Origin: Kineosporia mesophila
Lineage (GTDB): Bacteria; Actinomycetota; Actinomycetes; Actinomycetales; Kineosporiaceae
Reading direction: 5' to 3'
DNA length: 64,000 nt
Assembly: GCF_021129235.1 (NCBI RefSeq)
Contig: NZ_JAJOMA010000014.1
Location: 158,930 to 222,929, forward strand
The notes under the pieces are model-generated. The model was given only the letters and a program-made list of their open reading frames with translations. It was not told the origin of the DNA and made no database searches. Below, one piece after another: positions 1 through 7,283 of this stretch; the stretch's first letter is position 1; the number at the start of each line of letters is the position of its first letter. A program made the position numbers and the translations under genes.

Positions 1-408
1 CAGCTTCAGGGCGTCGGCCGTGACCCGGCCCAGGGCGGGGTCGGTCTGCCCGGCGGCCAGGAGCTGGGCCAGGACCGCGACGTTGCCCTCGGCCTGCTCC
101 GCGGCGTGCAGATCACGACCTACCGCCAGCAGTTCACGCAGAGAGGTGACGGTGGCGAAGCGCTCGCGGTAGAGCACCAGCCGGCGTTCGGTGGAACGGC
201 GGCAGGCCTCGGCGAGTAGCCCTTCCATCCCGTCGAAGTGGTAGAAGATCAGCGCCTGGTTGGCATCGGCGACCGCGGCGACCGTGCGCGCGGAGGTACC
301 GGCGATGCCGTGGGTGCGCAGGGTGGTGAGCGCGGCCTCGACCAGGCGGTCGACCGTCTCCGGGCCACTGCGCCGGCGCCGGCCGGAGGGTGCTTCGCTG
401 TCGTTCAC
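1..408 (-). CDS. TetR-family transcriptional regulator (3' end outside window)
   Basis: Read on the minus strand from a GTG at 406-408, the frame stays open to the window edge (136 codons). The N-terminus is a TetR helix-turn-helix: a basic start (GRRRRSGPETVDRLVEAA) leads to a recognition-helix region reading SARTVAAVADANQALIFYHF, which matches the family pattern that ends in YYHF. The following part is mostly helical and should be the start of the ligand-binding domain; the rest is cut off. It is divergent from the response regulator at 478, with about 70 bp between the starts, so it may control itself and possibly that operon. The ligand cannot be inferred. Confidence 0.85.
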   Translation of the reverse strand, partial: MNDSEAPSGRRRRSGPETVDRLVEAALTTLRTHGIAGTSARTVAAVADANQALIFYHFDGMEGLLAEACRRSTERRLVLYRERFATVTSLRELLAVGRDLHAAEQAEGNVAVLAQLLAAGQTDPALGRVTADALKL

Positions 409-413
409 ACCCG

Positions 414-478
414 CTTGTCTACCAGGGACTCCGACAGAGAATCCGACAAGACAGCGGCGAACCTATACTCACCGCTCG
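414..478 (+). promoter_or_regulatory. Divergent promoter region with TetR-like inverted repeat; likely leaderless start of the response regulator
   Basis: CTTGTC (414-419) and GACAAG (445-450) form an inverted repeat between the divergent TetR and response-regulator genes. The motif CCGACA also occurs twice in direct orientation (431-436, 443-448). A near-consensus -10 box TATACT lies at 464-469, only 8 nt before the GTG start at 478, which predicts an mRNA beginning at or next to the start codon. Operator function is inferred. Confidence 0.5.
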
Positions 479-1143
479 TGCGAGTTCTGGTGGTGGAGGA
501 CGACGACGAGCTCGGCCTGGCCCTCGCCGAGGGTCTGCGGGCCGCCGGGCTCGCGGTCGACCGGGCCGGGTCGCGGGCCGAGGCCGACGAAAAGGTCTGG
601 GTCAACCGCTACGACTGCGTGATCGCCGACCGCGGCCTGCCCGACGGCGATGGGCTCGAGCTGATCCGGATCTGGCGCAAAAGCGGTTACGCAGTACCGG
701 TTCTGGTACTCACGGCACTGGGCGCGGTGGAGGACCGGGTGGAGGGTTTCGCGCACGGGGCCGACGACTACCTGGGCAAGCCCTTCGCCCTGGCCGAGCT
801 GGTCGCGCGGGTGCGGGCGCTGGGCCGGCGCGAGCAGCACCCGCGCCTGCCGGAACTCGCCGTCGCCGATCTGACCCTCGACGTGCCCAGTCACCGGGTG
901 CGGAGATCCGGTGTGCTGCTCGCCCTCACGGCCAAGGAGTTCGCCGTGCTGGAGGCGCTGATGCTGCGCGCCGGGGAGGCGGTGACCCGCACCGAACTGC
1001 TCGAGCGCTGCTGGGACGAGATGAGCGAACCCGCCTCGAACGTGGTCGACGTGGTGATCCGGCACCTGCGCCGCAAGCTCGGGCCGCCCGACCTGATCGA
1101 ATCCCTGAGGGGTGTCGGCTACCGCATCAACGGTCCGGCATGA
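478..1143 (+). CDS. OmpR/PhoB-type response regulator
   Basis: A 221-aa two-component response regulator. The receiver domain (about 1-115) has the acidic cluster E7-D10, phospho-acceptor D51, conserved T79 and K101 (GKP). The C-terminal half (about 125-220) is a winged-helix DNA-binding domain, with the typical LTAKEFAVLEAL stretch, a VVDVVIRHLRRKLG recognition region and a terminal RGVGYRI. The frame extends upstream to 238, but homology begins exactly at the GTG at 478, which sits 8 nt after a TATACT -10 box, so I chose that start and infer a leaderless mRNA. It overlaps the downstream kinase by ATGA, indicating translational coupling. Confidence 0.92.
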   Translation: MRVLVVEDDDELGLALAEGLRAAGLAVDRAGSRAEADEKVWVNRYDCVIADRGLPDGDGLELIRIWRKSGYAVPVLVLTALGAVEDRVEGFAHGADDYLGKPFALAELVARVRALGRREQHPRLPELAVADLTLDVPSHRVRRSGVLLALTAKEFAVLEALMLRAGEAVTRTELLERCWDEMSEPASNVVDVVIRHLRRKLGPPDLIESLRGVGYRINGPA

Positions 1144-2408
1144 CCCCGGCCCGTCCCGCAGCCCGGCAGCTGCGGCGGATGCGGTGGCGCCTGACCCTTC
1201 TCTACGCCGCCGTCAGCGCGCTCTCACTGGTCACGCTCCTGGTCATCGCCGCGTACAGCGACGCCCGCTCGGCCTCGCGCGGTCTCGACGCGGAGATCAC
1301 CGGACGGGTCCAGGCGCTGTCGCGGGCCGTCTGGATGGATGAGGGCGTGCTGCACCTGGAACCGCTGTCGGAGGACGAACTGGCGACGGCGTCGGAGGTG
1401 ACAGCCGTCGTGCAGAAGCCCAGCACCGCCGTCGCCACCCGATGGGTACGCCCCCGGCCGACCGATCTGCTCCCCCCGGCCGACCGGCTGAACGAGCTGT
1501 GGGCGGCGACCGTCCGGGAGCAAGAACCGGTATTGAGGACGATCACGGCACCCGACGGGCGCCGGTTGCGGTGGGGTGCGGCACCGGTGTGGAACGAGGA
1601 CGACATCGGCGCCGTCGTCCTGGTCGCCGTCGACCTGACCCCGGGAGAACGCAGCCACACCGAGCTGGTCGCCTGGCTGTCCGGCGGCTGCACCCTGCTG
1701 GTGCTGGCCTCGGCCGGTGCCGGCCACCTGCTGTCCGGACGCAGCATGCGCCCCTCGATGCGGGCGCTGGAGCAGCAGGAGCAGTTCCTGGCCGAGGCCG
1801 CGCACGAACTGCGCACGCCGCTGGCCACCCTTCGCCTGAGCGTGGAGAGCAAGGCCGGCACCCTGGACGCCCTGCGCCTGGTCGACCATCTCGACCGGCT
1901 GGTCGGCGGCCTGCTCAGCCGCGCCCGCATCGACAGCGGCGCCCGGGCCCTGGAGCTGACCCCGCTGCGCCTGGACCTCCTGGTCGAGCAAGTGGTGGAC
2001 GAGATGCCCCGGCGGGGCGCGCAGGTGTCGGTCCGGACCGGGCCCAGCGTCGTGCTCGGTGACCCCGACCTACTGGCCCAGGCGGTCCGCAATCTGGTGG
2101 AGAACGCCCTGCGCCACGGTGCGTCGTCCCCGGTGGAGGTATCGGTCGAGGACGGCCGGGTCTCCGTCCGCGACCACGGCCCGGGCATCGCGGCCGCAGA
2201 ACGCGAGACGATCTTCGGCGACCGCGTCACCTGCGGGCGAGGCGGTGACGGCGGGCGCGGCCGCATCGGCGAGCGCGGCGGCATCGGCGTTGGCCTGGCC
2301 ATCGTCCGCTGGGTCGCCGAACTGCACGGCGGGCGGGCCTACGTCTCCGCCGTGACCGGTCCGGGGGCCCTGGTCGAGCTGGAGCTGCCGGTCTTCATCG
2401 TCCGCTAA
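1140..2408 (+). CDS. Sensor histidine kinase, partner of the preceding regulator
   Basis: A 422-aa membrane sensor kinase. Two membrane segments (about 17-38 and 176-197) flank an extracytoplasmic sensor of about 140 residues with no recognised fold. The H box follows (AAHELRTPLATLRLS, phospho-accepting H222). The ATPase domain shows the N box NLVENALRHG and the DHGPGIA and GIGVGLAIV glycine-rich boxes. A run of glycine and arginine between these boxes enlarges the ATP lid. The ATG overlaps the regulator stop codon, so the two proteins should be made together as one phosphorelay. The stimulus is unknown; the secreted GH26 gene 25 bp downstream could be a target or an unrelated neighbour. Confidence 0.9.
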   Translation: MTPARPAARQLRRMRWRLTLLYAAVSALSLVTLLVIAAYSDARSASRGLDAEITGRVQALSRAVWMDEGVLHLEPLSEDELATASEVTAVVQKPSTAVATRWVRPRPTDLLPPADRLNELWAATVREQEPVLRTITAPDGRRLRWGAAPVWNEDDIGAVVLVAVDLTPGERSHTELVAWLSGGCTLLVLASAGAGHLLSGRSMRPSMRALEQQEQFLAEAAHELRTPLATLRLSVESKAGTLDALRLVDHLDRLVGGLLSRARIDSGARALELTPLRLDLLVEQVVDEMPRRGAQVSVRTGPSVVLGDPDLLAQAVRNLVENALRHGASSPVEVSVEDGRVSVRDHGPGIAAAERETIFGDRVTCGRGGDGGRGRIGERGGIGVGLAIVRWVAELHGGRAYVSAVTGPGALVELELPVFIVR

Positions 2409-2432
2409 TGGTCCGTTCGCCAGGCTGTCGGT

Positions 2433-3416
2433 ATGAGCCTTGACCTCAGAAAACGACGGACCGCCCGGATCACCGGGGTGGTCGCGGTCGCCACGGTGCT
2501 CGTCGCGACGGCCGCCGTCACCCGGACCGGGGCCTTCGCCTCCGAACCGGCCGCCTCCGCCAGGCCCGCCGCCAAGGCGGTGAGCACCGTCGCCCTCGTG
2601 CCCGCGCAGGGCGCCCTGCTCGGCCAGTACTACGGCAACGGCACCATCGCCCAGACCACCCAGCGCCTCGGCATCACCCCGCGCGTACACCTGACCTACT
2701 ACGACTTCGCGAGCGACGACTGGATCAAGTCGCCGGTCAGCAAGGCGGACTTCGCCGCCGGCCGCATCCCCCTGGTCAACGTCGAGCCCAACGACGTCGA
2801 CTTCGACGACATCGTCAACGGCACCTACGACACGATGCTGAAGAAGCGCGCCGACGACGCCAGGGCCCTGGGCCAGAAGTTCTTCATCGACTTCGCCGCG
2901 GAGATGAACGGCGACGAGGGCTGGGGCGAGCACCGGCCCGCCACCTACATCGCCGCCTGGCGCCACATCCACGACATCTTCACCGCCCGCGGCGCCACGA
3001 ACGTGGTCTGGGTCTGGTGCCCGAACAACGAGGACAGCCCGGGCACCCCGGCCGCGATGAAGTACTACCCCGGCGACCGCTACGTCGACTGGACCGGCAT
3101 CGACGGCTACAACTGGGGCACCTCCGACCCCGACTTCGAGTGGCAGACCTTCAAGTCCGTCTTCGCCGGCCTCTACCCCCAGCTGGCGGCGAAGGGCAAG
3201 CCGATCATCATCGGCGAGATGGCCTCCGACGAGACCGGTAAGAGCAAGGCCACCTGGATCAACCAGGTCGTGCCGACCCTGAAGAAGGACTACCCCCTGA
3301 TCAAGGCCGTCGTCTGGTTCGACATCAAGAAGGAGCGCGACTGGCGGATCAACTCCTCCTCGTCCGCCCTCACGGCCTACCGGAACCTGGCCAAGGACCC
3401 GTACCTGAACCCCTGA
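2433..3416 (+). CDS. Secreted GH26-family glycoside hydrolase (beta-mannanase-like)
   Basis: A 327-aa exported protein with a Sec-type signal (RKRR followed by a hydrophobic stretch to about residue 36). The mature part is a GH26-type barrel. The likely acid/base is E157 in FIDFAAEMNGDEGW and the likely nucleophile is E262 in IIIGEMAS, both in the expected strand-4/strand-7 contexts. W194-W196 and the YVDWTGIDGYNWG stretch are also typical. GH26 enzymes mostly cut beta-mannans, less often mixed-linkage glucans or xylans, so the substrate is not settled. It follows the two-component pair by 25 bp on the same strand and its last 40 bp overlap the convergent MFS gene. Confidence 0.82.
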   Translation: MSLDLRKRRTARITGVVAVATVLVATAAVTRTGAFASEPAASARPAAKAVSTVALVPAQGALLGQYYGNGTIAQTTQRLGITPRVHLTYYDFASDDWIKSPVSKADFAAGRIPLVNVEPNDVDFDDIVNGTYDTMLKKRADDARALGQKFFIDFAAEMNGDEGWGEHRPATYIAAWRHIHDIFTARGATNVVWVWCPNNEDSPGTPAAMKYYPGDRYVDWTGIDGYNWGTSDPDFEWQTFKSVFAGLYPQLAAKGKPIIIGEMASDETGKSKATWINQVVPTLKKDYPLIKAVVWFDIKKERDWRINSSSSALTAYRNLAKDPYLNP

Positions 3417-4579
3417 GCCACCCCGGTCGCGGCGACCAGGAGCACCGCGATCATCGCGAAGGTCCCGGGCACCGAGACCTCGGCGCAGCCCCACCCGGCC
3501 AGCGCCGTGCCGCCCGAGCTGCCGATGTTGCCCACCGAGGTCACCCAGGTGCTGGCCTCGGTGTGCTCGGGCGGTGCGGCGATCTGGTCACTGGCGGTGA
3601 AAGCCGCGACGAACAACGGTGACACGACCACCGCACTCAGCGTCACGAACGCGGCCACGGACCAGAGGTGCGGCAGCAGAACACATCCCACCACCAGCGG
3701 TAGCCGCACCACCATCAGCGCCGCCAGTTCACGACGCCAGGGCCACGACGACCGTCGCGCACCCCACCACAGGCCGCCGGCCACCGACACCAGCCCGGCC
3801 AGCGCCTCGACAATGCCCGTGACCGAGGGCCGGTGGGCCTGGTCGGCCAGCGCCGCGAGCGCCGTCAGCATCGCCCCCAGCACCGCCCCGGCCAGCATCA
3901 TCACCACCAGGAGCGTGCGGAAGTCGTTCCTGCGCAACGGTCCCAGCCGGCTTCCGGCCGGGCGCCCGGGGCCGGAGGGCAACGGGACGAACGGCGAGAC
4001 CACCAGCCCGGCGATCCCGATCGGGATCAGCACGGCGACCGCGGCCACCCCGCACCAGGCCGGCCCCAGGATCAGCACCAGCGAGGAGGCAGCCGGCCCG
4101 AGGAAGAAGACCACCTCCTCCGCGACGGCGTCGAGCGAGTAGGCGGCCGGCCTCTGCCCCTGTCCGACCGCCTCCCGCCACTGGGCCCGCATGGAAGGCC
4201 CCAGCGACGGCGCACAGAGGCCGCCGGACAGGCAGACCGCGAACCAGGCGCCCCCGTGATCCGTCCCCCGGGCCCCCATCACCGCCATCACCGCCAGCGC
4301 TGACGTGAAAAGGATTCCCACCAGGGGCAGGACGCGACGTTGCCCGTACCGGTCGAGCAGCCGGGCCTGCACCGGCATGACCAGGCCACTGACCCCGAAG
4401 ACCGCCAGCGACGAGGCGGCGACGGCGAACGATCCGGTGGCCTGGGCGATCGTGAACAACAGGCAGAGCGAGAACAGGGCATAGCCGAAGCGACCGATCA
4501 GGGCCAGGGAGAAGACGCGCACCAGGCGTCGGTCCCGCAGCACCGCACGGTAGGCCCCGGCACGAGAAGTGCCGAGCAT
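3377..4579 (-). CDS. MFS transporter
   Basis: A 400-aa polytopic membrane protein, about 12 predicted helices in two halves. The MFS loop-2/3 signature appears as ARLLDRYGQRRVLPLVG (about 72-88). The central loop (about 190-215) is short and proline/arginine rich. Its length and character resemble small-molecule exporters, but the substrate is not predictable. The start is an ATG at 4577-4579. The 3' end runs 40 bp into the convergent GH26 gene. Inverted repeats in the upstream region suggest control by a local repressor. Confidence 0.85.
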   Translation of the reverse strand: MLGTSRAGAYRAVLRDRRLVRVFSLALIGRFGYALFSLCLLFTIAQATGSFAVAASSLAVFGVSGLVMPVQARLLDRYGQRRVLPLVGILFTSALAVMAVMGARGTDHGGAWFAVCLSGGLCAPSLGPSMRAQWREAVGQGQRPAAYSLDAVAEEVVFFLGPAASSLVLILGPAWCGVAAVAVLIPIGIAGLVVSPFVPLPSGPGRPAGSRLGPLRRNDFRTLLVVMMLAGAVLGAMLTALAALADQAHRPSVTGIVEALAGLVSVAGGLWWGARRSSWPWRRELAALMVVRLPLVVGCVLLPHLWSVAAFVTLSAVVVSPLFVAAFTASDQIAAPPEHTEASTWVTSVGNIGSSGGTALAGWGCAEVSVPGTFAMIAVLLVAATGVAQGFRYGSLARFR

Positions 4580-4593
4580 GAAGGAGTCCTAGA

Positions 4594-4643
4594 TAGACAG
4601 GGAAGGGGCCAACGTGTGCCCGAGGGGCACCGGCCGCTGTCTA
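4594..4643. promoter_or_regulatory. Nested inverted repeats upstream of the MFS gene
   Basis: TAGACAG (4594-4600) pairs with CTGTCTA (4637-4643). Centred between them is a perfect GTGCCC-gag-GGGCAC palindrome (4616-4630). The nested symmetry lies 15-64 bp upstream of the MFS start, a usual place for a repressor operator. Role inferred. Confidence 0.4.
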
Positions 4644-4688
4644 GGGCTCGATCGACGACATATCCAGAAGACTACCCCAGCGCCTTGT

Positions 4689-4803
4689 TCGTGATCATGC
4701 ACATCCCCCCAGCCTTCGGCCGGGAGGTGCCCCCACTCCCCGGCGTTCCAGAAATCCTCGTCAGACAGTTCTAGAACACTGGGGAGGTTTTGCATGATCA
4801 CGA
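4689..4803. repeat. MITE-like palindromic repeat, copy 1 (expanded form)
   Basis: TCGTGATCATGCA (4689-4701) is exactly inverted as TGCATGATCACGA (4791-4803). Just inside the right end lies GGGGAGGTT, the arm sequence shared with copies 2 and 3 (23881-23930 and 40771-40816). Unlike those compact copies, about 85 bp separates the arms here. That stretch holds a GTTCTAGAAC palindrome and a hairpin of the form CAGCCTTCGGCCGGGAGG. No target-site duplication is evident. A 70-codon minus-strand frame runs through it but has no coding support. Confidence 0.6.
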
Positions 4804-4823
4804 GAGAAGAGGTGAGGGGTCGG

Positions 4824-5612
4824 CTAGGGGCGGTGGTAGTGCCCGCCGCCCGGGAAGAGGGCCCACAGTTGCCGTAGGAGGTCCTCGTCGATGTCCGGCA
4901 CCGTGCCCGCCACCAGGTCGGTGGGCCGGGCCGGGCCGCGCACGTGGGTGTGCAGTTGCTCCATCCGGCGGTCCATCTCGCCGGCCGTACCCGCGGCCTC
5001 GGTGAGTTCCTCCACCAGGTGCTCGGGCACCTCGCCGTCGTACTTGTAGAAGATCTTGTGTTCCAGGCTGGCCCAGAAGTCCATGGCGATGGTGCGGATC
5101 TGCACCTCGACGATGACCGGCACCGGCCCGGTCGACAGGAACACCGGGATCTCGATGATCGCGTGCAGGCTCTTGTAGCCGTTCGGCTTCGGATGCGCGA
5201 TGTAGTCCTTGATCTCGACCACCCGTACGTCGGTCTGCGAGGTCAGGGCCTCCAGCAGCCGGTAGGTGTCGGCGATGAACGAGCAGGTGATGCGGACGCC
5301 CGCGATGTCGGTGATGTTCTCGCGGATCGCCGGCAGGGTGGGCTCGACGCCCTTTCGCACCACCTTGCGCAGGATGCTCTCGGGTGACTTCACCCGGGAG
5401 CTCACGTGCTCGATCGGGTTGTACTGCTGCAGGTAGAGAAACTCCTCCCGCAGGACGGTCACCTTGGTGAGCACCTCGTCCACCGCAAAGCGGTACTCCA
5501 TGATGAAACGGGTGAAATCCCGCTGTATCCCCCGGGCGAAGGCGACCATGTCCGGGTCGGGCGGGGTCAGACCCCGCAGAACCGGCAGGTTGTCCTCCGG
5601 TATGCCCTCCAC
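4824..5612 (-). CDS. Small alarmone synthetase, RelA/SpoT synthetase domain only
   Basis: A 262-aa single-domain (p)ppGpp synthetase, transferring pyrophosphate from ATP to GDP/GTP. Visible motifs, in order, are SRVKSPESI (72-80), DIAGVRI (102-108), HPKPNGYKSLH (140-150), E169 in VEVQIRT and FWASLEHKIFYK (179-190). No HD hydrolase, TGS or ACT domain is present, so it cannot degrade or sense on its own in the way full-length Rel does. The start is a GTG at 5610-5612 with GGAGG 11 nt upstream. A perfect 13-bp inverted repeat precedes it. The C-terminal proline/glycine tail is unassigned. Confidence 0.9.
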   Translation of the reverse strand: MEGIPEDNLPVLRGLTPPDPDMVAFARGIQRDFTRFIMEYRFAVDEVLTKVTVLREEFLYLQQYNPIEHVSSRVKSPESILRKVVRKGVEPTLPAIRENITDIAGVRITCSFIADTYRLLEALTSQTDVRVVEIKDYIAHPKPNGYKSLHAIIEIPVFLSTGPVPVIVEVQIRTIAMDFWASLEHKIFYKYDGEVPEHLVEELTEAAGTAGEMDRRMEQLHTHVRGPARPTDLVAGTVPDIDEDLLRQLWALFPGGGHYHRP

Positions 5613-5632
5613 TGCCCTGACCTCCGTCGATC

Positions 5633-5665
5633 GCGCTCGGTGACTCCAGAATAGTCACCGAGCGC
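5633..5665. promoter_or_regulatory. Perfect 13-bp inverted repeat before the alarmone synthetase
   Basis: GCGCTCGGTGACT (5633-5645) is exactly mirrored by AGTCACCGAGCGC (5653-5665) around a 7-nt loop. It sits 21 bp upstream of the synthetase start and 27 bp after the stop of the preceding gene. On the minus strand the loop carries TATTCT, which could be a -10 box, favouring an operator. There is no T-tract, which argues against a simple terminator, but a terminator role is not excluded. Confidence 0.5.
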
Positions 5666-5691
5666 AACCATTGCCCGGCCGGGGCGCACGA

Positions 5692-6963
5692 TCAGAGCCG
5701 GAACGGGTTCCAGCCCTTCGCCGCCATCAGGAACCAGGCCGTCGCCCCGGTGTGCAGACTGGCGTAGTAGAGATCGCCGAATCCGGTGTCCAGACCGTCG
5801 CTGGAGGCGGCCGGGATACCCCGACCGTCACCGTTGGCGGTGGTCTCCTGGGCCTTCTGGATGTTCCACAGCAGCCACGCGGCCAGACGTGCGTCACCGC
5901 GCGCACCCCGCGCCCGTAGGGCCAGGGCCGTCTGCCCGGTGCCCTCCAGCCAGACCTTGCTGACGTCGGTGCTGCTGTAACTGACCCCCGAGACGCCCGC
6001 GTCCGTCGCCGGCAGGTTCTCCAGCGTCCAGTCCACGGCCCGGCCGTACCGGTGGTCGAGGGTGGCCAGGTAGGCCCAGGTCTGCACGTCTTCCGGAATC
6101 GGGTTGCGGTTCGTGGTGACGCCGTCCGGATCGGTACCGGTCCAGACGTGCCCGCTCGCGGGGTCCTGCATCGCCGCGACGAACGAGAACGCGAGCCGCG
6201 CCCGTGTGCGCCACACCTTCTGCCCGGTCAGCTGCGCGATCATGGTGAAGAACGCGCCGACGTCGATGTTGTGCTCGGTGGCCTTGAAGGTGTTCGGCTG
6301 GTCGTCGGCGGTACGGCCACCGGTGTAGCCGTAGGGGGCGCGCTCGACGTCGGAGGTCTTGTCCTGGATCCACTGAGCCTCCAGCAGAGCACCTTCCAGG
6401 AACCGCTTCTTACCGGTGCGGTCGTAGAGGTGGGCGAAGGCCATGCCCACCCAGGCCTGGTTGCCGGTGTACGCGGCCGGAGAGCCGATGTCCAGGCTGC
6501 CGTTCAGCGTGAAGAAGGAGTCCGGCTGGTAGGAGGCGCGGGTGCGCCCGTCACCGATCGGGTCGTTCGCCTGGGCGTAGAGCAGCGTGTCGCCCAGCAG
6601 CACAGCCCGGTTCAGGTCGTCCTTCGTGCCGCTCGCCAGCCAGGCCATGATCACCAGGGCGTCGTCGTAGGCGAACGAGGCGACGAAGTCCCAGGTCGGG
6701 GTCTGGAAGAAGCCACCCGTGTAGCTGCGCGGCACCCGCAGGGCGGTACCCGAGCCGAACTCGTCGAACTTCGCCGACAAGAACGAGTAGGCCCTGCGAA
6801 CCGATGATTTCGAGGCGCCCTGCACCCATTCCCCGGCCTTCGAGGGCGGGGCGACGGCAGCGGACGCGAGAGCCGGGTGGGCGATTCCGGCCAGCAGGGC
6901 GGCGGCGGTGCCGCCGAGGCCGGCCAGCAGCATCTGGCGGCGGGAGGCGAGGTGAGACAGCAC
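5692..6963 (-). CDS. Tat-exported glycosidase-like protein of unknown substrate
   Basis: A 423-aa protein starting at GTG 6961-6963, with AAAGGTGA about 6 nt upstream. The N-terminus has a Tat signal (SRRQMLLAGLGG, hydrophobic to about residue 35, then ALASA). The mature part is rich in helical segments with aromatic turns (YTGGFFQTPTWDFVASFAYD; NQAWVGMAFAHLYDRTG; VWLEGTGQTALALRARG). This pattern resembles (alpha/alpha)6-barrel glycoside hydrolases and lyases. I cannot name the family or catalytic residues. It lies downstream of the hexosaminidase operon on the same strand but is separated from it by the tandem-repeat array. Confidence 0.7.
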   Translation of the reverse strand: MLSHLASRRQMLLAGLGGTAAALLAGIAHPALASAAVAPPSKAGEWVQGASKSSVRRAYSFLSAKFDEFGSGTALRVPRSYTGGFFQTPTWDFVASFAYDDALVIMAWLASGTKDDLNRAVLLGDTLLYAQANDPIGDGRTRASYQPDSFFTLNGSLDIGSPAAYTGNQAWVGMAFAHLYDRTGKKRFLEGALLEAQWIQDKTSDVERAPYGYTGGRTADDQPNTFKATEHNIDVGAFFTMIAQLTGQKVWRTRARLAFSFVAAMQDPASGHVWTGTDPDGVTTNRNPIPEDVQTWAYLATLDHRYGRAVDWTLENLPATDAGVSGVSYSSTDVSKVWLEGTGQTALALRARGARGDARLAAWLLWNIQKAQETTANGDGRGIPAASSDGLDTGFGDLYYASLHTGATAWFLMAAKGWNPFRL

Positions 6964-7080
6964 GAGGGTTCACCTTTCGGGGGTGGCCGGCGTCATATTG
7001 AGGACGTACCGGCACAGTGGGAGGGGCACGCACCAGTGGTGCGGGCGCGGCAGAACCGTGCCCGACCGGTCCGGGGACGC

Positions 7081-7140
7081 GGTCAGGCACGGTCGGGCGC
7101 GGTCAGGCGCGGTCAGGCGCGGTCAGGCGCGGTCAGGCAC
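7081..7140. repeat. 10-bp tandem repeat, six units
   Basis: Six head-to-tail units of GGTCAGGCGC, the middle ones identical and the outer ones with one or two changes (GGTCAGGCAC, GGTCGGGCGC). It is followed after 9 bp by the 16-bp array. Reading frames through this DNA are low-complexity artefacts. Confidence 0.9.
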
Positions 7141-7149
7141 AGGCACAGG

Positions 7150-7283
7150 CCCAGGTGCAGCGCAGCTCAGGTGCAGCGCGGCTCAGGTGCAGCGCGGCTC
7201 AGGTGCAGCGCGGCTCAGGTGCAGCGCGGCTCAGGTGCAGCGCGGCTCAGGTGCAGCGCGGCCCAAGGGCAGCGCGGCTCAGG
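7150..7283. repeat. 16-bp tandem repeat, about 8.4 units, touching the hexosaminidase stop codon
   Basis: Units of CTCAGGTGCAGCGCGG run from 7150 to 7277; units 2-7 are identical and units 1 and 8 diverge slightly. A ninth partial unit (CTCAGG, 7278-7283) contains the TGA stop of the GH20 gene. On the minus strand each unit holds TGA, and because 16 is not a multiple of three, stops appear in all frames. With the 10-bp array it fills the 315-bp gap between the GH20 gene and the next gene. Slippage-prone DNA; no function evident. Confidence 0.93.

Noticed and set aside
4589..4801. 70-codon minus-strand frame through repeat copy 1 (starts MIMQNLPSVLELSDEDFW).
   Set aside because: It lies wholly within the palindromic element and the MFS promoter, has no ribosome-binding site that I can see and ends in low-complexity sequence.
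7081..7283. CRISPR array.
   Set aside because: Units are directly adjacent with no unique spacers and no cas genes are nearby.
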